DNA from: Candidatus Woesearchaeota archaeon
GTDB lineage: Archaea > Nanobdellota > Nanobdellia > Woesearchaeales > ARS49
Reading direction: 5' to 3'
Assembly: GCA_019323555.1 (NCBI GenBank)
Contig: JAHWHC010000002.1
Span: 1 to 6,103, forward strand
Length of the DNA: 6,103 nucleotides
The notes below the pieces were generated by a model that made no database searches, was not told the origin of the DNA, and saw only the letters and a list, made by a program, of their open reading frames with translations. Below are positions 1 through 5,646 of the stretch, piece by piece. The translations under genes and the position numbers were made by a program. Position 1 is the stretch's first letter. Every line of letters begins with the position of its first letter.

Positions 1-669
1 ATGATTAAGGCTGCACATGATAATGGCAGTTTGTTTCTGCTTGATGCCTGTCAGTCTGCGCCTCATAAGCCTGTTGATGTGAGAAAGCTTGATGTTGATT
101 TCATGGCTTGTTCTGGCCACAAGATGCTCGGCCCTAGCGGTATCGGCTTGTTATATGGAAAACAGGATGCTTTAGCAAGACTAAAGCCGTTTGTTGTTGG
201 TGGCAGCACTGTTTCAGAGTCTACTTATGCTTCTTGTGAGTTTGAGAAGCCGCCTCATTTGTTTGAGCCTGGCCTTCAGAATTATGCTGGAATGATTGGT
301 TTTGGTGCTGCTGCAGATTATCTGAAAAAAGTTGGATTAGAGAATATTTCTGCTCATGAGCTTAAGTTAAACAAGAGGATCACAGGTGCTGTTGGGGATT
401 CTGTTGAGTTATTGGGCCCTAAAGACCCTGAATTAAGAGGAAACATCTTTAGTTTTAATGTTCCTGGCATGGAGACTCACAATGTTGCTATTATGCTTGA
501 TGAGGCTGCTAATATCATGGTCAGGAGCGGGGCGCACTGCTGCCACTCTTGGTTTAATGCCCATAAGATGATGGGTTCTGTGAGAGCTTCTGTGTACCTG
601 TATAATACAGAAGAAGAGTGTGATGTTTTTATCAAAGAATTGCAGAAAATAGTGAAATTACTTTCCTAG
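1..669 (+). CDS. sufS: Cysteine desulfurase, SufS/CsdA class (C-terminal part, cut by window start)
   Basis: This is a PLP-dependent class V aminotransferase-fold enzyme that takes sulfur from L-cysteine as an enzyme persulfide for Fe-S cluster or other sulfur transfer in the cytoplasm. Visible residues (numbered from the first codon in the window) are the PLP-contacting Asp15 and Gln18 in LLDACQSAPH, the Schiff-base lysine Lys41 in SGHKMLGPSGIG, the FEPGLQNYAG segment at 88-97, and the catalytic cysteine in RSGAHCCHSWF (Cys180 by alignment from memory with SufS RTGHHC; Cys181 is an extra cysteine). Family members have about 400 residues, so roughly the first 190 lie outside the window; the ATG at base 1 is an internal Met. 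The last 12 bases overlap, tail to tail, the small minus-strand zinc-ribbon gene. The subfamily (SufS, CsdA or another desulfurase) is less certain than the family. Confidence 0.9.
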   Translation: MIKAAHDNGSLFLLDACQSAPHKPVDVRKLDVDFMACSGHKMLGPSGIGLLYGKQDALARLKPFVVGGSTVSESTYASCEFEKPPHLFEPGLQNYAGMIGFGAAADYLKKVGLENISAHELKLNKRITGAVGDSVELLGPKDPELRGNIFSFNVPGMETHNVAIMLDEAANIMVRSGAHCCHSWFNAHKMMGSVRASVYLYNTEEECDVFIKELQKIVKLLS

Positions 670-819
670 GTCTTCTACTTCTCTAACTATGTTATTTGCT
701 TCCTGTATTGGCTCTTCCTCTATTGCCTCTCTTCCGCAGTACGGGCACAGTGTAGGCTGGAAATTCCTTGAAAACTTCCAATTACATGCTCCGCATCTAT
801 ATTTCTTCTTTATACTCAT
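658..819 (-). CDS. Small zinc-ribbon protein, 53 residues
   Basis: The minus strand reads MSIKKKYRCGACNWKFSRNF and onward to a TAA at 660-658, without interruption. Two knuckles, C9-x2-C12 and C25-P-Y-C28-G, are separated by 12 residues and form a classic treble-cleft/rubredoxin-like zinc ribbon; the last 24 residues are strongly acidic and probably helical. The start is supported by a GGGGG Shine-Dalgarno-like run six bases upstream of the ATG and a TATA-like box further up. The gene faces the cysteine desulfurase and overlaps its last 12 bases. Such mini zinc ribbons are common in archaea as nucleic-acid or protein-binding adaptors, but its target cannot be told from sequence. The Zn-ribbon call is firm; any role in sulfur or Fe-S chemistry from its neighbour would be guesswork. 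Confidence 0.82.
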   Translation of the reverse strand: MSIKKKYRCGACNWKFSRNFQPTLCPYCGREAIEEEPIQEANNIVREVEDLGK

Positions 820-825
820 ATCAAT

Positions 826-830
826 CCCCC
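826..830 (-). promoter_or_regulatory. Ribosome binding site of the zinc-ribbon gene
   Basis: The minus strand reads GGGGGATTGATATG. The G-run can pair with the CCUCC of the 16S rRNA 3' end and ends six bases before the ATG at 819. It decides the start of this short gene. Confidence 0.6.
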
Positions 831-852
831 ATATAGTCCTTTATTTAAGAAA

Positions 853-860
853 TATTTAAA
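853..860 (-). promoter_or_regulatory. Candidate archaeal TATA box for the zinc-ribbon gene
   Basis: TTTAAATA on the minus strand is centred about 27 bases before position 830, which would give a leader of about 11 nt that just contains the ribosome binding site. A second AT-rich candidate, TTAAATAA around 841-848, would instead give a leaderless message and fits the visible ribosome binding site less well. Confidence 0.45.
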
Positions 861-884
861 TGTTATGCTTGTTTTAGGGAAAAA

Positions 885-895
885 TTATTAAATTA
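885..895 (+). promoter_or_regulatory. Candidate archaeal TATA box for the Cys-rich protein gene
   Basis: TTATTAAATTA, preceded by an A-run that could act as the BRE, is centred about 27 bases before the ATG at 917. No Shine-Dalgarno site lies between, so transcription probably starts at or next to the ATG (leaderless). Confidence 0.45.
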
Positions 896-916
896 CGTTG
901 GTTATTTAATATAAAA

Positions 917-1144
917 ATGAGGTCAGTAACAATATTTGCATTGTTTTTGTTGGCTGCAATCCTTCTTGGAGGTTTGTATGCGAATAGCATCAAGACTTAT
1001 GCTGTGAGTTCTATTAATGATAATTGCGCAGATGGTCTTTGCTATGGCTGTGTTCTGGACGGGGTTCCATGCACTTGCTACAGCAAGGAATGTGTTTGTG
1101 GAGAAAAAATTGTTCCTTTAGGCACTTGTATTAACGCAGGATAA
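917..1144 (+). CDS. Small secreted or membrane-anchored cysteine-rich protein, 75 residues, unrecognised family
   Basis: I do not recognise a family. Residues 4-22 form one hydrophobic segment after a single Arg (MRSVTIFALFLLAAILLGG), typical of a Sec signal peptide or N-terminal membrane anchor; TYA at 27-29 is a possible signal peptidase site. The exported part (about 30-75) carries eight cysteines at 37, 42, 45, 52, 54, 59, 61 and 71, that is, 8 of about 46 residues. An even number of cysteines in a tiny exported domain suggests up to four disulfides (a knottin-like fold) or a metal cluster held outside the membrane. There is no Shine-Dalgarno site; a TATA-like box 27 bases upstream suggests leaderless expression. 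It is a single-gene unit that ends at a pair of inverted repeats. That it is a real gene is supported by the coherent signal-plus-Cys design. Confidence 0.72.
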   Translation: MRSVTIFALFLLAAILLGGLYANSIKTYAVSSINDNCADGLCYGCVLDGVPCTCYSKECVCGEKIVPLGTCINAG

Positions 1145-1145
1145 T

Positions 1146-1191
1146 TTTCAAACCGCAGGTTTGGAAATTCTTTGAAATCTATGATTTCAAA
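1146..1191. terminator. Two adjacent inverted repeats in the convergent gap (possible bidirectional terminator)
   Basis: The first repeat pairs TTTCAAACC (1146-1154) with GGTTTGGAAA (1158-1167) around a GCA loop, with one bulged G. The second pairs TTTGAAATC (1171-1179) exactly with GATTTCAAA (1183-1191) around TAT. The region lies between the stop of the Cys-rich gene and the stop of the convergent synthetase beta gene; the second repeat covers that gene's TAG stop. The arms TTTCAAA and TTTGAAA are shared, so alternative pairings are possible. Archaeal termination relies mainly on T-tracts, so the hairpins could equally stabilise the 3' ends of the mRNAs. Confidence 0.5.
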
Positions 1192-1817
1192 ATAATACGC
1201 GCATCTGCCGCTTTTCCTGATTTGTCATTGATGATAAAAGGGTTTATGTCCAGTTCTTCTATATCTTTGTGTTTTTCAGGTATTTTTGATGCATTTACTA
1301 GTGTGTTTTTCAAAATTTTCATGTTCACTGGCTTCTCTCCTCGAAATCCTAGAAGTAATTTTTTTGCTTTCAGCTCGTTTATCATATCTTCTGCATCTTG
1401 CGGTGTGATTGGGCACACCCTGAAGCTTACGTCTTTCAATAGCTCTACAAATACTCCCCCTATTCCAAATAGTATCACGTGCCCGAATGTTGGGTCGTTT
1501 TTCAGTCCGATGATTGTTTCTACTCCTTTGATGTGCTCCTGGACAAGTATTCCCTCTAATGGCAGTTTTTTCTTTTTTGCTGTGCTCATTAAGTCACTGA
1601 ATTCCCTGGCCAGTTCTTCTTCACTGTCTGCTTTTCTTATTCCCTGGATTTCTGTCTTGTGAAGTGCCTGTGGTGATATGAGTTTTAGCATTACAGGATA
1701 TCTTATTTTCTTTGCAAATGCTTTTGCTTCTTCCTCTTTCTTTGTGAGAATACTGTCTGCTATTGGCAGGTATTTGGATAGTAATTGTTCTGCTTTTGGT
1801 TCTGTTAATGCTTTCAT
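1179..1817 (-). CDS. acdB: ADP-forming acetyl/acyl-CoA synthetase, beta subunit (ATP-grasp)
   Basis: This is the nucleotide-binding half of the enzyme that makes ATP and free acid from acyl-CoA, ADP and phosphate, the usual archaeal substrate-level phosphorylation step. The ATP-grasp domain fills the 212 residues: YPVMLKLISPQALHKTE at 40-56 with Lys45 and His53 (His53 is probably the phosphorelay histidine of the beta subunit), GVETIIGLKNDPTFG at 98-112, the glycine-rich FGIGGVFVELLKDVSFR at 117-133, ELDINP at 188-193 with the metal-binding Asp and Asn, and AADARIIL at the end. Relatives have about 230 residues; this one starts directly at the conserved LTEPKA segment. HKTEIQG has Gln where many relatives have Gly. 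The gene follows the transporter with an ATGA overlap. Its alpha partner begins at 5643 on the opposite strand. Confidence 0.9.
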   Translation of the reverse strand: MKALTEPKAEQLLSKYLPIADSILTKKEEEAKAFAKKIRYPVMLKLISPQALHKTEIQGIRKADSEEELAREFSDLMSTAKKKKLPLEGILVQEHIKGVETIIGLKNDPTFGHVILFGIGGVFVELLKDVSFRVCPITPQDAEDMINELKAKKLLLGFRGEKPVNMKILKNTLVNASKIPEKHKDIEELDINPFIINDKSGKAADARIILKS

Positions 1818-3007
1818 TTTATTTTCACCTTATGTAGTGCAAGCAGTCCTAGTATAAAAAATATTAGTAAGGATATTATTGCCCAGAAGTATCCTGTTCT
1901 TACTGCAAGGAAGCCGAATACTATTGGTCCGATCACTCCTGAGAATTTGTCGCTTAGTTCCATGAAGCCAAAGAATTGCCCCTCTTTTTTCTTTGGGGCG
2001 ATTTGCAGCAGCAATGGCCGCATTGCAGTCCACACAGATCCTAGTGCAATCCCCCCTAATATGCCTCCTATTATGAATGTTGTCAAGGATGTTGTCTTGA
2101 GCAGTACAAAAAGTGTTATTATCCAGAGCACGCCAGATATTCCTAATGTTTTTTTCGGGCCTATCCAGTCTGTGATCTTTCCAAAGATCAGTGCCCCTAT
2201 TGCAGCTGCCAAAGAGAATACTATGTAGACCCCCATGAATGCTTTCACAGTGAGTCCTATTTCTGATCTTCCGTATAAGTAAAGGAACACTATCACTGCA
2301 TTTATTGCATTGACATACATGAACGTGCTTATCAAGAACCAGAGAAGGTTTTTGTGGTGCTTTATTCGAACAATTGTGTGTTTTACATCTGAGAAAGATT
2401 GCAGTATGTTTGCCTTTAGTTTTGCGTGTTTTGATGGCGTGTCTTTTATAACAAAGAAAGTTATCAATGAAAATCCTATGAAGAACATTGCTGTTGCAGG
2501 AAACATTGCTTTTACTCCAGATATTGTTTCCCATCCAAGGTAATGTAATATTCCCCAGGTCATCAATAAGCTCAAGAATGTTCCTATGTATCCTACACTT
2601 ACCCCTATTCCGCTTATTTTTCCTACGTTTTGTTTGCTGGATATTTTTGGGAGTATTGCATTATAGACAGTTAGTGCTGCGTGATAGAAATAATTTGCAA
2701 TGAAGCCAAACATCAATGCAAATGCCAGGTTTGCATGTACAACCAAGTATGTTGCAGTACAGCAGAGTATTGTAAACAATATTATGAACGGCATCCTTCT
2801 CCCTAATCTGTCTGACAAGGCCCCTATGAATGGTACTGTGATTGCAACTAACAGCATTGACAGCCCGAACACTAACCCTATCTGAAATTCATTTCCCCCT
2901 AAGTATTGTTTGACATAGAGCGGAAAAAAGAAGGTAACAAATAATGCAGAGAATGCTGTATTTGCTAAGTCGTACACGCTCCATGCAAATACCTCTTTTT
3001 TGAGCAT
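1814..3007 (-). CDS. MFS transporter, UMF1/Atg22-like family
   Basis: A 397-residue cytoplasmic-membrane carrier with about 12 hydrophobic segments. The N-terminal FAWSVYDLANTAFSAL at 7-22 is the signature of the UMF1 (Atg22-like) branch of the major facilitator superfamily. The MFS loop motif GALSDRLGRR lies at 62-71, its second-half copy FGKITDWIGPKK at 275-286, and KEGQFFGFMELSDKFSGVIGP at 341-361 matches the branch's conserved late segment. A loop rich in Lys and His (about 188-221) sits mid-protein, as expected for the central cytoplasmic loop. The substrate is not known: yeast Atg22 effluxes amino acids, and most prokaryotic members are uncharacterised. Co-transcription with the acyl-CoA synthetase beta gene makes an organic acid or amino-acid-derived acid a reasonable guess. 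A TATA-like box 27 bases upstream and no strong ribosome binding site suggest a leaderless message. Confidence 0.88.
   Translation of the reverse strand: MLKKEVFAWSVYDLANTAFSALFVTFFFPLYVKQYLGGNEFQIGLVFGLSMLLVAITVPFIGALSDRLGRRMPFIILFTILCCTATYLVVHANLAFALMFGFIANYFYHAALTVYNAILPKISSKQNVGKISGIGVSVGYIGTFLSLLMTWGILHYLGWETISGVKAMFPATAMFFIGFSLITFFVIKDTPSKHAKLKANILQSFSDVKHTIVRIKHHKNLLWFLISTFMYVNAINAVIVFLYLYGRSEIGLTVKAFMGVYIVFSLAAAIGALIFGKITDWIGPKKTLGISGVLWIITLFVLLKTTSLTTFIIGGILGGIALGSVWTAMRPLLLQIAPKKKEGQFFGFMELSDKFSGVIGPIVFGFLAVRTGYFWAIISLLIFFILGLLALHKVKIK
1825..1830 (-). promoter_or_regulatory. Ribosome binding site of the acdB gene inside the transporter's last codons
   Basis: AGGTGA on the minus strand lies seven bases before the ATG at 1817 and falls within the end of the transporter gene. 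With the ATGA overlap this suggests translational coupling of the two products. Confidence 0.6.
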
Positions 3008-3028
3008 ATGCCTGTTATTTAAGTTATG

Positions 3029-3040
3029 GTTTATAAATAT
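3029..3040 (-). promoter_or_regulatory. TATA box of the transporter-acdB operon
   Basis: The minus strand reads ATATTTATAAAC, close to the archaeal TATA consensus, centred about 27 bases before the ATG at 3007, with a purine-rich AAGAA stretch upstream at the BRE position. Transcription would begin at or within a few bases of the start codon. Confidence 0.6.
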
Positions 3041-3055
3041 TTCTTAATCCATTAG

Positions 3056-3064
3056 CTTTAAATA
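3056..3064 (+). promoter_or_regulatory. TATA box of the unrecognised 237-residue gene
   Basis: CTTTAAATA is centred about 28 bases before the ATG at 3088. The interval up to the ATG (ending TGATTATTTTATT) has no Shine-Dalgarno match, so a leaderless transcript is likely. This box and the transporter's are only about 16 bases apart, arranged back to back. Confidence 0.6.
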
Positions 3065-3087
3065 CTGAGCACATTGATTATTTTATT

Positions 3088-3801
3088 ATGAGCGATTCAA
3101 ATCTTGATTTAATAGGAATGTCTGCAGAACTTAAAATTGGTTTAAGGCGGTATGAAGAATTGTTTTCGCCATATTTCTCTTTTGGTGATTTTGAGCCATT
3201 AGAACTGCCGCCTCCTGGAAAAAATTACACTGCTCGCACAAAAGTTCCTGTTTTTTATGATAAAAAGCCGGCAGGCAACCTGCATGCTTTGGTTTTTCAG
3301 TTTCAGGATGGAACTGGTGATGACAAGACATTCAAGCCAGGGGATCTAGAATTGCCAGGCAGGTTTAAGCCGATGAGAGATCCTAGAAGAATTTTGCCAA
3401 GATCCAAAGAAGGAGCACTTGTTGAAGCTTTTTTTCCTTTTTTTACTGCAATGGATGGCAAATATTTCCGCCATGTAGTTTCTCTTGAAGAACTGACTGT
3501 TGATAATCCAGAAGATCCAAAAACAATAATTACTGATGGTGTTCTTGGCATGTTGCCAACGCAGTACAGCCGGGCTTTAAGAGGAGAAAATCCAGAAGCA
3601 GGCGATGCCTCTAATCCGCCAGTGTTCTTGACATGCGGCTATAAAGATGGCCAAAGATTTGGTGATCCGCATGCGATTTATTGTGCAGTTCCTACTTCTG
3701 GCGCGCAGGTTGTTGGTTTCTTGGCAGTGCCTGAAAGCCCGAATAGTGCAGAAAGAGGATTGCAGTTTTTTTTAGAGCGGGAAGGCAGGCTTCCTGAGTA
3801 G
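3088..3801 (+). CDS. Hypothetical soluble protein, 237 residues, unrecognised
   Basis: I do not recognise a family. No signal peptide or membrane segment is visible. The protein is rich in Pro, Gly and charged residues, with a helical start (about 10-27), a PPPG turn at 41-44, alternating short hydrophobic strands (VPVFY 53-57, LHALVFQF 65-72, PPVFLTCGY 177-185, AIYCAVP 196-202, QVVGFLAV 207-214) and a probable C-terminal helix with ERGLQFFLERE at 222-232, which suggests a mainly beta or alpha/beta cytoplasmic domain. Two cysteines (183, 199) are present and there is no obvious catalytic motif. It has its own promoter and stands alone between a divergent transporter operon and the plsC operon. 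Its codon use differs from its neighbours: Glu is GAA in 15 of 18 cases, against 1 of 8 in the next gene and 4 of 14 in the desulfurase fragment. The single long frame with upstream TATA box makes it a credible gene. Confidence 0.75.
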   Translation: MSDSNLDLIGMSAELKIGLRRYEELFSPYFSFGDFEPLELPPPGKNYTARTKVPVFYDKKPAGNLHALVFQFQDGTGDDKTFKPGDLELPGRFKPMRDPRRILPRSKEGALVEAFFPFFTAMDGKYFRHVVSLEELTVDNPEDPKTIITDGVLGMLPTQYSRALRGENPEAGDASNPPVFLTCGYKDGQRFGDPHAIYCAVPTSGAQVVGFLAVPESPNSAERGLQFFLEREGRLPE

Positions 3802-3810
3802 ACAAAACAT

Positions 3811-3818
3811 TTTTATAC
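3811..3818 (+). promoter_or_regulatory. TATA box of the plsC-ligase-acdA operon
   Basis: TTTTATAC within ACATTTTTATACC is centred about 27 bases before position 3841, which would give a leader of about 11 nt containing the AAGAGGTGA ribosome binding site. Confidence 0.6.
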
Positions 3819-3842
3819 CTTTCTTCTTAAGATTCTAGTTAA

Positions 3843-3849
3843 GAGGTGA
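3843..3849 (+). promoter_or_regulatory. Ribosome binding site that fixes the plsC start at 3852
   Basis: GAGGTGA matches the 16S rRNA 3' end, with five bases between GAGG and the ATG at 3852. The in-frame GTG at 3846 is part of this site and is therefore unlikely to be the start codon. Confidence 0.7.
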
Positions 3850-3851
3850 AA

Positions 3852-4463
3852 ATGGCATATTTTTTTACTAGGATATTGATGTATCCTTTGATGAGGCTTC
3901 TTTTTGTTAAGCAGATTACTGGGGCAAATAATCTTCCTAAAAAAACTCCTTATATTCTTGCTGCAAATCATGCAAGTTATATTGATGGTGTCTTGATGTT
4001 TCTCACGATTTTATGGTATAAGAACAAGCCGGTTCATATCTTGATTTATAAGGAGTTTTTCAAGACCTGGTTCAAGAGGCTTATTTTTTTGACTTGGTAT
4101 AAGCAGATGCAGGCGAATCACTCTGTTGATCATGCTGTTCAGTATTTAATTAACAAAGAGCTTGTCGGTATTTTTCCAGAGGGTGGAAGGACTCATACTG
4201 GCAAGATTAAGAAAGTGACTCATAGTGGCCTTGCTGTTATGGCTCTTGAGACAGGCCTGCCTGTTGTTCCTATTGGTATTGAAGGAACTTATGAGCTTTG
4301 GTCTAGGTATCAGAAATGGCCTAAGTTCAAGAGACTTGTAACTATTAGGATAGGAAAGCCAATGAAGTTTAACTTGGCAATGAATAAAAAGAATTATAAA
4401 ACAGTAACAAGCAAGGTTATGAAAAGTGTAGCCAAGCTTGTAAAAGAGGAGTATAAGTGGTAA
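3852..4463 (+). CDS. plsC: PlsC-like 1-acyl-sn-glycerol-3-phosphate acyltransferase
   Basis: A 203-residue membrane-associated acyltransferase of the LPLAT family, which transfers an acyl group from acyl-CoA or acyl-ACP to a lysophospholipid-type alcohol. Family blocks are in order: the catalytic HxxxxD in NHASYID (His40, Asp45), the acceptor-binding FPEGGR at 108-113, and block IV VPIGIEGT at 139-146. A hydrophobic and basic N-terminus (about 1-22) fits peripheral or single-span membrane binding. Length is slightly below bacterial PlsC (about 240). The start at 3852 is chosen over an in-frame GTG at 3846 because the latter lies inside the ribosome binding site. It is first in an operon; the ligase starts one base after its TAA. 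Its presence in what looks like an archaeon is unexpected, since archaeal phospholipids are ether-linked; the true acceptor could differ. Confidence 0.9.
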   Translation: MAYFFTRILMYPLMRLLFVKQITGANNLPKKTPYILAANHASYIDGVLMFLTILWYKNKPVHILIYKEFFKTWFKRLIFLTWYKQMQANHSVDHAVQYLINKELVGIFPEGGRTHTGKIKKVTHSGLAVMALETGLPVVPIGIEGTYELWSRYQKWPKFKRLVTIRIGKPMKFNLAMNKKNYKTVTSKVMKSVAKLVKEEYKW

Positions 4464-4464
4464 T

Positions 4465-5646
4465 ATGCGTCAGTTGCTTTCAATTCAGGAATTGAAAAGT
4501 TTGAATTCAATGCAGATTGAAAAACTTCAAAATGCTAAATTTCATGCTGCTGCAAATAATCTTCTTCCCTGCACAAAGTTCTACTCCAATCTTTTCAAGG
4601 AGTACGGTGTTGATCCTGCTAAGCTAAAGAAAGTTGAAGACTGGCAAAAGCAGGGCCTTCCTTTAATTAAAAAGTTCTATTACATGAAGCATGTTGAGGA
4701 TTTTGTTGTCAGGCCAGAGGATCCTTTCAAGACTCATCTAGCATACCTGCGGGATTTGAGCACTGGTGCTGCTCTTGATTTGGCATTTAAGGTTATTGAC
4801 AAGCCAATACTGGCGAGGATGCTTCATGATTTTTATCACCCTAAGATGCCCCTGTTTTCAGGAGGCACCCAGAGCGGCAAACCAACCCCCACTTTAATCA
4901 CAACAATGCAATTAAGGAATCTCAATAATATTATGGCCATCTCCTCTCAGTTGATGAGTCAGGAGTATTTCAAGGATACTGTCGGCATGAATTTGTTTCC
5001 TTATGGCCCGCATCTTGCCTGGCATGCTGTTCAGACTGCTTTTAATCTTGGTGTTGACTTGAATCTTGCAACTGCTGCTGGCGGTGCTATGAGAACAAAG
5101 GATTTGGTTGAGATGGCTGATAAGTTCAAGGCCAATGTTTTTGCAGGTATGGCTAAGTACATGGCAAACAGGTTTTTGCCCCTGGCTGTAAAAAACAAGA
5201 TTAAGTTAAGGCAAACTGCCTTGTTCATCAATGGTTCTGAGCCAATGCTTCCAAAGGATAAAGAGAAGATTCTTCAATTGTCTAAGAAGCTTGGTGTAAA
5301 AAACCCCATGATACTGGACTTCTACGGCGCTAGTGAGATGAAAGAGGATATTTTCATTGAGTGTCTTCCTGGTTCTGGTTTTCATCATATTGCTCCTTTG
5401 TCAACGATAATAAAGACTGTTAAGATCAATAATATGAACAAGGGTGATTTTTTCATCAGGGATTGGGAATTCACAAAGCCAGAAGAAGGCGGCGCGGCTG
5501 TTATCTGGAACATTAATGGTGCAGGAACTGTCTTGCATGGTTACCTGATAGGGGACCAATATGAAAAAATAATTAAAGGCCGGTGTCCTAACTGCATGTT
5601 AAACACTGAAAGAGTGTATGGTGTGAGCAGGCTTAAGCTAAAATGA
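4465..5646 (+). CDS. PaaK/LuxE-like adenylate-forming acyl ligase without C-terminal domain
   Basis: A 393-residue member of the phenylacetate-CoA ligase-like branch (COG1541 style) of AMP-forming ligases, expected to activate a carboxylic acid as acyl-adenylate. Visible blocks are a PaaK-like N-terminus (YSNLFKEYGVDP 40-51), the phosphate-binding loop SGGTQSGKPTPT at 132-143, the FPYGPHLAWHA region at 179-188, NGSEP at 256-260, FYGASEM at 286-292 (the YGxxE block), HGYLIGDQ at 358-365 at the usual GD position, and GRCPNC at 372-377. The protein stops 16 residues after GRCPNC, where PaaK enzymes continue with a C-terminal domain of about 100 residues; the next gene begins there with an ATGA overlap, so no frameshifted remainder is present. 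LuxE acyl-protein synthetases have a similar short build. Acyl-CoA, acyl-protein or acyl-adenylate could be the product. Confidence 0.78.
   Translation: MRQLLSIQELKSLNSMQIEKLQNAKFHAAANNLLPCTKFYSNLFKEYGVDPAKLKKVEDWQKQGLPLIKKFYYMKHVEDFVVRPEDPFKTHLAYLRDLSTGAALDLAFKVIDKPILARMLHDFYHPKMPLFSGGTQSGKPTPTLITTMQLRNLNNIMAISSQLMSQEYFKDTVGMNLFPYGPHLAWHAVQTAFNLGVDLNLATAAGGAMRTKDLVEMADKFKANVFAGMAKYMANRFLPLAVKNKIKLRQTALFINGSEPMLPKDKEKILQLSKKLGVKNPMILDFYGASEMKEDIFIECLPGSGFHHIAPLSTIIKTVKINNMNKGDFFIRDWEFTKPEEGGAAVIWNINGAGTVLHGYLIGDQYEKIIKGRCPNCMLNTERVYGVSRLKLK

Noticed and set aside
1..3. ATG at the first base as the true start of the desulfurase
   Set aside because: The reading begins in the middle of the PLP domain, about 190 residues into the family, so the ATG is an internal Met at the window edge.
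820..916. Possible small RNA or tRNA in the intergenic region
   Set aside because: The stretch is very AT-rich, shows no cloverleaf or stable stem, and is fully explained by two divergent promoters.
1222..1662. 146-residue plus-strand open frame, Ser- and Phe-rich
   Set aside because: It lies wholly antisense to the clearly recognised acdB gene and has no promoter or ribosome binding site; its composition is what the complement of that gene would give.
1830..2534. 234-residue minus-strand open frame rich in Asn, Cys and Arg
   Set aside because: It is a shifted frame inside the MFS transporter gene with unnatural composition and no domain.
3131..3551. Two minus-strand open frames (66 and 82 residues) opposite the orphan gene
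   Set aside because: They overlap each other and the more coherent plus-strand gene, which has a well-placed TATA box; neither shows a motif or a start signal.
3846..3851. Alternative GTG start for plsC adding Met-Lys
   Set aside because: The GTG is the core of the ribosome binding site GAGGTGA, and the ATG at 3852 is at the right distance from it.
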